From assembly GCA_020283715.1 (NCBI GenBank), contig JAIQCW010000320.1:1-44825 (forward strand): a stretch of DNA of 44,825 nt, in the 5' to 3' direction. A program made the position numbers and the translations under genes. This document shows, in pieces, positions 32,382 to 43,000 of this stretch (position 1 is its first letter; every line of letters starts with the position of its first letter). The notes below the pieces were generated by a model. The model saw only the letters and a list, made by a program, of their open reading frames with translations. It was not told the origin of the DNA and ran no database searches. The stretch comes from Cytauxzoon felis (Eukaryota > Apicomplexa > Aconoidasida > Piroplasmida > Theileriidae).

Positions 32382-34134
32382 TTATAATTCATCATTAGAT
32401 AGAGTACCTTCTTCAGTCAATTCTTGTGTTAAACGTTCAGCATATGCTCTTCCGGTCATTATTGAATTTATGAAACCAGATATAGAGTCCTATTATAAAT
32501 GTTTAATGATTCATTTAGTAAAATACCTCATCAAAACTAGTTTTCATATGTAGAAATACACCCTTTGTTAAATTTAATCCCAATAAGGCTGGAAAATTCG
32601 ATAACCCAAAAACTTGTTCCCATTGTTTATGATCATTTGCTATTAAAAATATGAAATTATATACTTGAACAAACCCAAAGTATAACAAAAACTAAATGGG
32701 GAATTAGAATTACGTTCCATGGCCTTTGAAATTATAGATAAATAATTATCCTTAGATTCAGATGGTAAGAAAAACAACAAACATAAAGGCCCACCGCATT
32801 GTTTTTTAAGGTCTTGTAGGTTATTCACCATAATGGGTGGCCCCATATTCTTGTAATATTTTCTAGCAAATGCTAATATATCCTCAGCATTTCTCTGACC
32901 ATTGTAATCCATAACCTTCAACTTAGATTTGTCTCCTTGAGGGAACAACTTTATTGTAGGGTAACCCTATATATAATAAAATGTATATCATCCAAACAGA
33001 TAGACTCAACAAAATATAGTCTACCTATAGATCCCCAACCTGAGATTACGTCCACTGTTCGTCTTGCAGACAGCTCTTCTATTTACCTATCTCTAAAGAG
33101 TAATGCCACTCCCGGAGATCGTGGCGGAGAGAAGTATAGTGATAGGACCACAGGTGGAACCTGGAAGCGATCTACGGGAGCTGGAAGTGGAAGTAAATAG
33201 AATAGGCCACCACGGCGAGTGGGAAGACAAGGATAGGACCTCAGGTGGATTATATAAATGCTTGCTAATACTTCGCTTGTGTAGACGTACTTTGATATTG
33301 TAATCGCTGGCGAGTGCCGTTTCTACGGTACAATCAACCCTTCCAACTTTTACTTTTTCAGCAACATTGGCCATTCTTGTCCATTCAGGTTCTAATTGTT
33401 TGCAATGACCGCACCAAGGAGCGTAGAACATAATTAACCTGTAATGTTCTAATTTGACAACGTTCAACTAACCATTGGTTATATTTATCATCCAATACGG
33501 TATTGAAATTGGAGGATGTCAACTGAATAACCGTACCAGATGCTTGAGATCCTCCAGAACCTTTAGGTTTTGAGGCCTTTGATCGAGCTGTATAAATAGT
33601 TACAAATAACCTTTCATCAACTCACCTTCACTTTGTCCAGTCAACTTTGACACTTTATCTTTCACATACTTATTCAACTTTTTCATGGCAAATGTGACTA
33701 AGGCGTCCAATGTTCTATTCTCATTATAATCTACAACTGTAGGATCATCGTATCCTAAGGGATGAAATGATTAAAACTATAGATACTGACCATTCCCTAC
33801 GAAAATTTTGACGGTAGGAAATCCCTGCACATTATACTTCCTAGCTAAAGCCTCATCATCTACGGCTATAACTGGTATCACATCCTTCAAAACTTTGGCT
33901 ACATCCTTATAGACCTTGGAGAAGTCTTTACAATGCGCGCACCTATAGATATAAATTCAAACCACAGGCATAAATATACCAATCCGCATAGAATTCCACA
34001 ATTGATACACCATTTTTCTTGACTCTATTTAGAAACTCATCCGATTTTAACGAGAGCACATTCTGGTCCCCGTCATAGAGTGAACACTCAACAAGTTTTA
34101 GAGTAATGTACAGTAGACATGAACAAAGCTTCAT
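32382..34134 (-). CDS. Protein disulfide isomerase, P5/PDIA6-like
   Basis: Eight exons: 34134-33980, 33942-33791, 33754-33626, 33587-33473, 33438-33291, 32966-32693, 32639-32527 and 32489-32382, giving 397 residues. A signal peptide (residues 1 to about 18) is followed by thioredoxin domain a with active site WCAHC (Cys53, Cys56). Thioredoxin domain a' has APWCGHC (Cys193, Cys196) and the cis-Pro loop NIKGYPTIKLF. A C-terminal b-like domain ends SNDEL, a recognisable KDEL-type ER retention signal. It forms or rearranges disulfides in secreted proteins. The first CxxC is CAHC rather than the usual CGHC. Homology places every splice; the exon 6 donor GTTTTT is weak but gives the only consistent frame. 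Intron 5 (32967-33290) contains a mosaic repeat. The start lies 123 nt from the divergent 34258 gene. Confidence 0.92.
33036..33250. repeat. Mosaic repeat copy in disulfide isomerase intron 5
   Basis: Module order is A, B2, C1rc, A', C3, B1', A'. Confidence 0.85.
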
Positions 34135-34257
34135 TTTAACCGATTAAAAGTATTGAAATTTTATAATTCCAACAATTAAACTATAAATGTGTATGATATA
34201 GCGTAGAATCCAACGGTATATGTGTCACGGCCACACACTTGGGTCAGTAAATAAATA

Positions 34258-36443
34258 ATGTATGGTAGCTCTGAATCCGAGGAAGATTATGATGATTTCG
34301 ATGATCTTCCCAAATCATTAGAGCAAAAACAATACTCATCGCATAAATCTCGTGGTTCAAAAGTTTCTTATCGCAGTATTAAAAATCAAGTTGCTTTACG
34401 GTTACTACACCTGGGTAAACGATTATTGGCTGAGAACACTACAAGTAGTCATAATGAAGCTATAGATATTGCTACGGTATTTCTAAAGAGTATACCTCCA
34501 AGGGGTTATATACCTGAGGATCTGTTCACATTTATTGTATCGATTTTTCACATGTATGACTTAAATATATAACAATTCATAACTCAATAGGCATATTAAT
34601 GATGATGCATCGTATAAATTATTCAATAAATTCATGTATATGGCTGCTGCCACCACTCCTCATCTGGTATTTGGATTTGCACATTAATCTAAGCTTCATA
34701 ATTCAGCGTCCGTTGATTTTAGAACATACTGTTAGAGCATTGGCATTGAAGGGTAATATATCTAGTATAACTGATGAAGTTCAGAGGTATATTCAATTTA
34801 TTCTATCCAAGAATCTTTAATTTATATATATAGGCGTTGTAGTGAATGGAACTTGGAAAAGCATGAAATTGCCAAGCATATGAAATGGGTTGTTAAGCAT
34901 TTGGAGAATATAACAGATGAAGATTATATTTACAAGTCACAGGATTTTATGTATGCTTCACATTTAATAATCATAAATATTACTATAGAATTGAATTAGA
35001 AGACGTATTATGTACATATTTAAATCATAAACGTTTACCAAATCCTATTCTACTGGAATTATATATTAAAGTTTATGAAGTTAGAGCGTTGAAATTATTG
35101 AATGATTATATTAACACATTCCCAAAGATATCATTCCTACGTGTATATAGAATTGGTCTTGTTAATGTATGTTTCTGTATATTTAATTTAATATTTTTTT
35201 TTCAGAAAATATCAGATGCTATAGTGACTGAACAACTTGTAAGTTATTGGAAGTTGTATTATTTTTATATTAAAATAGGAAGATGATTTAACTATAGCTG
35301 TACAACAATCTGGGTATTTTTTTTATCTATAATTTATGTAATAATTAATTTATTAGATATTCTATAGAGACATTAAATCTATTAATTACCAATAAAAATA
35401 ATATATCAAGGAAGTTTTTATTGAATTTATTATTTGAATTTATAGTTTGTTTATTATTTTTATACTTTATAAATTCTATAGATTGTAAAACCTAATGTAA
35501 TTTTATTATGGAAGACATTACTCGAACATTTATTAGACAATACTTATAATTTTAATGGTATGCTCTTAATTATATCAATAATAACCACCAGATACTATGC
35601 AAATCGTCAATGATATCCTCAAAGAATCAAAATATAATCTATACAATAACTTCAAATGTAAGTCACAACCTATATTCCACTTGTAATTCCACATGAGGTC
35701 GTCCTGCCGTCAGCTTCTCTATTTATCTCCCCTTCCAGCTCCCGTGGATCGCTTCCAGGTTCCACTTGAGGTTTAAATCTAATCTCATCGAGATACGTCT
35801 AAAGTGATGAAGTCTATGTTTATGAGGATATCTCAATGAATATAAATTGGAATGAAGCAAGGTTTCTTAAACTCAATAAAATCATCAAATTCCTTTTGAA
35901 TGAGATATTGACATTTAAATTTCATTAAATAATCATTCTTCAATCTTCATGAGTTTCCCCAGAAATTAAGGTTTTTCTTCAAATTTTCGAGGTAAAAATG
36001 AAGTAGTGGAATACAGTGATTGGACCTCAAGTGGACTACCCGTAGCTGATCTCTGGGAAGCGAAGGGGGAGGTAAATAGAAGAGGCCGCCACGGCGAGTG
36101 GAAAGGAACGACCTTAGGTGGAATGTTCATACGTTCGTTTATGTTATATTGTTTAAATTAATTTAATGGTATATTTGATTAGATCCGATTACTGGTCGTT
36201 TGGATTATGAATGTATTTATTATTATATGTTGGTTGGTTCATTTATATTAGATGAGGAAGATTATATATTATTTATTAGAGAATTGGAGAGGTTAGTTTG
36301 ATATATTATTTAAGATTGATATTAATAGTATATATGATATAAAATTAAATAATAATGAGGAGTGTACAAAAGAGATTAATATATGGGATCGATATTTATT
36401 ATTCCTTAAATATAGATTTAATAATATATCAATTATAATTTAA
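34258..36443 (+). CDS. Twelve-exon helical protein of unknown function
   Basis: Exons 34258-34553, 34591-34666, 34707-34786, 34834-34950, 34989-35166, 35206-35238, 35279-35313, 35357-35444, 35482-35557, 35592-35657, 36183-36291 and 36329-36443 give 422 residues with consistent phases. The start is acidic (SSESEEDYDDFDDL). After that the protein appears all-helical with regularly spaced Leu (NQVALRLLHLGKRLL, PLILEHTVRALALKG, NPILLELYIKVYEVRALKLL), suggesting an alpha-solenoid. A VPS35-like trafficking protein is one guess, unsupported by any motif. Eleven introns make it the densest here; ten are about 34-48 nt and intron 10 is 525 nt with mosaic repeats. The final exon acceptor was chosen among two; the other would end after about 9 more residues. 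The stop interlocks with the convergent SR gene stop. Confidence 0.65.
35684..36122. repeat. Split mosaic repeat in intron 10 of the 34258 gene
   Basis: The left part is A, B3, C3rc, A (35684-35777). The right part is A', C2, B1', A' (about 36021-36122). About 240 nt of unique AT-rich sequence lies between them, including a 40-codon open frame at 35806-35928. Confidence 0.8.
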
Positions 36444-37944
36444 TCTTCATGATTATGATTATTTTCTTCTACACTTCTAGTACGTGATCTTTCAGAATAT
36501 GATCTACTACCTCTTGATTTACTTCTACTATCATCACGATGATATGTACGTTCATTTGGTGATGGACTTCTTCTACGATCATTATGTGATCTACTTCTAC
36601 TGCGTTCATTTGGTGATGCACTTCTTCTACGTTCATTAGGTGATGGACTTCTTCTATTACGTTCACTAATTGATGGACTTCTTCTACGTTCATTATCAGA
36701 TCCACTTCTTCTACGTTCATTATCAGATCCACTTCTTCTAATACTATCACGACTTCTACGATCATCACGATGTCTACTTCTACGATGATAACCATCACGT
36801 GATCTACTACGATGATATTCATCACGACGAATCTTAAATTAATTAAATCATTATATATATATAATAAAACATACTCTAATCCTACAAGAATCATCCGGAG
36901 TTACTAATTCTGTACCATCAAGTTTACGTAAAGCATATTTCATATCTGATTTATGAATAAAATCTACATAACCACGCTATAAAAATTATATTTATATATC
37001 ATTATAATCATCAAAACTTACTCCATGATCTATATTCACATAACCAACTGGACCTGCCCTCCTCATATGATCCTTCAAATGCTGCCAACGACAACCATGA
37101 GGTAAATTACTTATTATCAAACGATAATCAGTCCTATAATTTCAATATATAATCCAATCAAATAAAATCTATATTATATCGTACATCTCTCCACCTGAGG
37201 TTACAATCCACCTTTCCTTCGTCTTGCAGACAGCTCTTCTAATTACCTCCCCGTAAACGGTATAGCCACTCCCAGAGATCGTGGCGAATGTAGTACTGGA
37301 CCTCAAGTGGAATACCTGGAAGCGATCTACGGGAGCTGGAAGGGGAAGTAAATAAGGAAGCTGTCTGCAAGACCGACCTCAGATTTAACGGGTGGTGGAA
37401 GAGGTGAAGGTAGTTGTTGGACCTCGAGCGTAGCGACGAATAGAAGGCATTATCAATTGAGTTGTTATGGTATATTGGTACAAACCTTGTTGGTGGTGGG
37501 TATCTGGATCCGCGATCGTCATGATTACTATAGGATATGTTGATATGTGTTTTTGTGTATTACCTGATGTATCGGCGTGGTTTCTTTTCTCCAGCAAATT
37601 CGACACGTAGACGATACTTATCATATTCATAACCATCACGATGTTCTACTGCATCTTCAGCGGATCTGTAAAAATATGATAGATAAAGTTATATATAATT
37701 TAGATCATACCTGACACTATGGAATTCAATAAAAGCATATGAGGTATAATTTGAAGTTTTGCCATGCTTAATATCGATATCACGAATTTCACCATACTAT
37801 TATAGAAATTTGAAGATAATATAATTATAATTAGTATACCTTATCAAATAAGTCACGGATATCACGTTCATCAACTTTCTCAGGTAAATTACCAACAAAT
37901 ACACAGGAAGGAGAACTATTACCTTTGCCACCTTTATAAACCAT
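36440..37944 (-). CDS. SR-family splicing factor (SRSF1-like), copy 2
   Basis: Seven exons: 37944-37840, 37796-37711, 37665-37564, 37527-37486, 37133-37022, 36976-36875 and 36832-36440, giving 313 residues. RRM1 has RNP2 VFVGNL and RNP1-like YAFIEF. A 14-residue hinge exon (NHDDRGSRYPPPT) stands where SRSF1 has its Gly hinge. RRM2 has LIISNLP, RWQHLKDHMRRAG and GYVDFIHKSDMKYALRKLDG. The C-terminal 130 residues are an RS domain with imperfect NERRRSPSP / DNERRRSGS repeats, encoded by the final exon. It is more like canonical SRSF1 than the copy at 29335. Intron 4 (37134-37485) carries a mosaic repeat. The stop codon overlaps that of the 34258 gene. A 141-residue open frame at 36469-36894 is an out-of-frame shadow of the RS repeats. 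Confidence 0.92.
37190..37431. repeat. Mosaic repeat copy in SR copy 2 intron 4
   Basis: Module order is A, B2, C5-type core in reverse, A', C3, B2', A', A'-like end. Confidence 0.85.
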
Positions 37945-38396
37945 TCTTAATACTAATAGACTTGACTTATTAATTATTATTATTATCGTTAGATTCCATT
38001 CATCTATCAAATATATTAATATAATTAAACTATATATGGAACCTGGATCAAAATTAAATCTAAATTAAGACCAATTATTCTCCTTTATGGTAAATGTAAT
38101 ACAATACTCTATAGAAAAACCATTACATTAATGTTGGGTCAATACCTTGGGGACCTAGATGGGTAACAATAATATGGATCAACTATTACATGAATTTTAA
38201 AATTCGGATAAATTTTCTCGAAAATTAATTATTTACAATTTATTTATCGATTATAATTTCTATAAATTGCACATAATTATTTTTTTTAATGAATTTCTCT
38301 CTCATTACACCCATCACTCCATAATAACTCAGTCCCACAATTAGATTCTATCGAAGATCCTTCAATTACTAACTTCTCTCCATCTTATAGATAGCT

Positions 38397-38775
38397 CTCC
38401 CACCTGAGGTTACATCTACTGTCTTCTCCAGTTGTCTTCCACTCGCCGTGGAGGCCTCTTCTATATAGCTCCCCCTCCAGCTCCCGTAGATCACTTCCAG
38501 GTATTCCACATGAGGTCCGATGACTACTTTCTACACACATTACTTTGTCTTGCAGACAGCTTCTCTATTTAGTTATCCCTCCGCTTCCCTGAGATCAGCT
38601 GCGAGTACTCCACTCGAGGTTACACCACTACCTCCGCCACGATCTCCGGGAGTGGCTTTACTCTTTAGAGATATGTAATTGGAAGAAGCATCCACGGCTA
38701 GTGGAAGAGAGGTTGTAACATCAGGTGGAGAGCTGATGGCAGGACGAAAGAGTTGGTTGTAACCTCGGTGGAGTT
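38397..38775. repeat. Composite mosaic repeat, intergenic
   Basis: Module order is A, B1, C3rc, A, B2, C2rc, A, C1, B1', A', B3', A'. It is one of the most complete copies and the only large one outside a gene. Confidence 0.87.
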
Positions 38776-39005
38776 GCAAGAAATGAGAGTTATATGGACA
38801 TACGTAAAGGTAACATAAGTTGTAATGGTGAGTGGAACATATTTCAATCACTTTGTTCTTCCGGGTTCTGTGAGATTGATTTGGTTTCCTAATTTTACTG
38901 AAGTTTCGAGTCCGGTGTCAATACTGATGGAATAATCCAGCTCCCTTAATTTACTGGATCAATTAGATTTGACCTATTAAATCCATACGATTTGACAATT
39001 AAACC

Positions 39006-39039
39006 ACGAAAAATTAGGGTTTGTGCCTCGATTTTTCGT
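39006..39039. other. Perfect 9-bp inverted repeat (hairpin)
   Basis: ACGAAAAAT at 39006-39014 and ATTTTTCGT at 39031-39039 enclose 16 nt. It is unrelated in sequence to the mosaic repeat. Confidence 0.45.
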
Positions 39040-39564
39040 TAGAATGTGTATTAGAGTGAGTGATTTCAAATGCCTCCGGGGTAGACGCTGAGTGTTTAGA
39101 ATCGAAGAGACGTCCAATTGAGTGAATGAATATAGATAAAACTTAATAATTGATCTAGGTACCCGTAATTTATGTTGAATTTATCGATTACGATAGAGAT
39201 TTTTGATGATTCGATGACATTATAGGATGAGTTGGCGATAGAGAGATGTGATGATGATATTGTGGAAAATATATCGATAAAACTTTAATAATGTGCGTAA
39301 ATAATGCAGAAAATAGAAAATATATCGATGAGATGAGGTGAAATGATGATAAAGAGTTTCGATGATAGTATAGAGGTGATGATGACATTATAGGTACAAG
39401 TTGATATAAGTGAGAGTGGGATAGGGTTGGAAACAGGGTGAGATGTATAAGATTGAGGGTTAAATGTATAAAATTTAGTATGTTAAAGGGTATAGTGAGT
39501 AATAAGCCACCACAAATGATAAGAGACATGATACTGGGATCAACCCAATAATCTAGTATGATAT

Positions 39565-39582
39565 AAGGCTAAGTATAGCCTT
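39565..39582. other. Perfect 7-bp hairpin
   Basis: AAGGCTA and TAGCCTT enclose AGTA, followed by GGGCGGCAATATCC. It could be part of a structured RNA; no family is recognised. Confidence 0.4.
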
Positions 39583-40022
39583 GGGCGGCAATATCCATGG
39601 GACTTTGTGTAATGCGTCGTAAAGGAGACTAATAAAAAGACGTTGTTATAAAGTCAATTAAAACAAATAATATTGTATAATTGTATGTATAACGATTGAA
39701 AAAATTATATCGTAATTAAATTTTTAAAGTGTTGTTTGTATATGTTTATTAAAAGTAGTCTATTTAATGTATAAAATAACAACTTGAAAGTATTTAAAAT
39801 TATTATTAAATCATATTAATATTATCACACACTCGATATTGTTTTTTTTATTTCTAATAATTATTTCATCTTACTACATCCATCAAAGGTTATCTATCAT
39901 AATGTTCTTTGTTCTTTCATCTCTTCCAATGGATGTTTTCTTTATTATTTCTTTGATAAAATAGTCTATTCATCCTTATTTGTTTACAAAAAAAGAATTT
40001 TTTTTTCATCATTTCGTTCAAT

Positions 40023-43000
40023 ATGAACACGAATAATATCAATCAATCTGTTGATATCAACAATGGAGCTAATGATGCTATCAATACAGATGTAATAAAA
40101 AGCGAAGATAATAATGAATCGCATGGGAATGAGCAGGGTGATCAATCAAATAATCCTCCTACTCAGACTGGTAATAATATACCACAACAACCGATGTATT
40201 ATCAAAATCCAATGATGTATGCATATATGTATCCTCAAGGTCAGATGATGGGTAATCAAATGATGATGAATAATCCACAGATGATGAGAATGCCAAATGG
40301 AATGAGGCCGGGTGGAATGTATTATTATCCGATGCCTGTTTATAATCCTATGGGTGGTCAAGCGGCTACTCCTGGAAATACACAGCCGATGCATTCGAAT
40401 ATGCCTCCTCAGCAGGTGCAAAATTCACAGATGCAACAAAATCCTCAACTTCAGAATCCACAAATGCAGCAGCAGCAGATGGTTGGTATGAATCAGGGTC
40501 ATGTACCTCAGTCGATGATGGTATCTAAGTTTATGCCTCAGTACAATGCATATTTGGATAGGATGCATGGACAGACTCCTACTGCAGGTCCTTCTACGAA
40601 TGGTGGTGCTGTTACTGCTCCACCCCAGGATGCTGTGAATGGAACTCCGGAGGTTAAGGAGGAGGGTGAGAAGGAGGTAAAGGAAGAATTAACCAATGGT
40701 AATGCTCAGCGTCAGTTTCCATTTCCAAAGGGTCAGAGGATGCCGATGCCATTTGGTATGCCTATGCCTGGGTATGGTGTGAATATGGGTATGAATCCGA
40801 TGATGTTTTATGGTCAACCTAGATTGATGGTTGGTAATGCTATAGAAGGTATTCCTGCTTTGAGATTGGCTAGTAGTCAATTTCAGAATGTTACTCAGAT
40901 GTTAGATGCATTAGCTACTCAGCCTAAGAGGAGGCGTAAGCCTCAGCGTAGTAGGGATGATTCGAAGTCGGAGGATCCTGATTTTAAGAATGTATTACAG
41001 GAGTATTTTTCTGCTGATGGTAAGGATGAGAGTGACGATGAGTTTTTATTGGGTAGGGGTGTAAAATTTGCTGAATCAGGTAGTGTTCGTAGGAGTGGTA
41101 GGACTAGGGCTAAGAGTATGAAATATGATGATTATGCTGATAGTGATGCTGATATAATTGAGGAGCCTACTGTAAAGGTTTCTACTGCACCTAGGAGGAA
41201 GCGTGGTCCTGCTACTACTCCATATAAGAGGCAGCCTAAGCCTGTTGGTAATCCTTATGCTAAGCATAATTTTGTGACATATGAATCATCATCTGAACAT
41301 TCTAATCAGGAATTTGATGTTGGTTATGTTGAGGGTGGTTCATTATCATTACGTAATCGTAAGCATCGTGTTAATTATGCTGAGATGGAGGATCAGGATT
41401 GGTCAGAGGAGGAGATGGATGATGAGGAGGGTGATTATCAGGTACAGAAGGAGCCGACTGGTGGTATAGATAGGATAATAAATCATAGGGTGAATGAAGA
41501 TGGTGAGACGGAATATTTGATAAAATGGCAAGGATTTGCTCATATTCATAATACATGGGATGTATATGAGAATTTGAAGGAATATAATGGTATAAGGCGT
41601 TTGGATAATTATATTAAGAAATTGAAGCATTCTGAAGAGCGTCAAAAGTATATGAGTTTGGATGAGATAGAGCAAGAGAATATAGCTATAGGTTTACAAC
41701 GTCAGATAGATGAGGATTCATTACAGGCTGAGCGTTTGGTATCACATTATATTGAAGAATCGACTGGTAAGACTATATATTTAGTAAAATGGCGTAGTTG
41801 TCCTTATGATCAATGTACTGAAGAGGAGGAGGATGTATTACGTGAGCATGGTTTTGATAATTTAATAAAATTATATCATGATAGAGAGGATAGGATATGT
41901 GGTGAGGGTGCACGTAATATACCATGGAATACACATTCTATTAGTTTAACAAAATTTGAGCCATATTTGGAGACACCATCATTTTTATGTACAAATGAGA
42001 CTAGATCATTACGTGATTATCAATTAACAGGTTTGAATTGGATGGTGAATCGTATGAAGAGAGGATTAAGTGTATTATTAGCTGATGAAATGGGATTAGG
42101 TAAGACAGTACAGACTATAAGTTTGGTTGGACATTTTATGTATAAAGAATATTTGATAGGTCCATATTTAGTAATAGTACCACAATCTACTATAGATAAT
42201 TGGATGCGTGAATTTGAGATGTGGTTACCACAAGCAAATACAGTATGTTATTATGGTAATGCTACAGCACGTGAGATAATACGTCATCGTGAATTAACAA
42301 AAGTATATGTACCAGGTAAAGGTGAGCGTTATAAATGTGATGTATGTATAACAACACCATCGATAATAAATGCTCCAATAGATTTAGAATTTTTACGTAG
42401 GATATCATGGCAATTGATGGTAGTAGATGAAGCTCATCAATTAAAAAATAAGAATTCTAAACGTTTTGTAGAATTGATGCAATTTATGGCAGATTATAAA
42501 TTATTATTAAGTGGTACACCATTACATAATAATTTAGAAGAGTTATGGACATTATTACATTTTATAAATCCACAGATATATACATATTATGAAGATTTTA
42601 GACGTCGTTATAATGATGTAGAGAATCCATCAGCTATTGGTGAGAATAAACAGAAGCAATTATTATCATTACAACAAGAATTACATGAATTTGTATTAAG
42701 ACGTGTAAAAAAAGATGTAGAGAAATCATTACCTAATAAAGTAGAACGTATATTACGTGTAGAATTAAGTCCTATGCAGATAGAATGGTATAAGAATATA
42801 TTAGCTAGAAATTATGAAGAATTAGCTAAGAATAGTGGTGGTTCACGTAGTTCATTACAAAATATATGTATGGAATTAAAAAAAGTATGTAATCATCCAT
42901 TTTTATGTTATGAACCAGAAGATCGTCAACAATGGTTACAAGGTTTAGTATATGGTAGTGGTAAGATATGTTTATTAGAAAAATTATTATTACGTTTAAA

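Larger units (their letters stand above)
37945..40022. other. Long divergent intergenic region upstream of SR copy 2 and CHD1
   Basis: About 2.1 kb, the longest gene-free stretch. It contains a mosaic repeat (38397-38775), a stray reversed D unit near 38867, two perfect hairpins (39006-39039 and 39565-39582), and a diverged repetition around 39200-39400 in which GATGACATTATAGG and AAAATATATCGAT each occur twice. No protein-coding ORF is convincing. An unannotated non-coding RNA is possible. Confidence 0.6.

Noticed and set aside
36469..36894. 141-residue minus-strand open frame rich in Val, Ile and Glu
   Set aside because: It is an out-of-frame reading of the RS repeats of SR copy 2; the in-frame reading joins cleanly to two RRMs.
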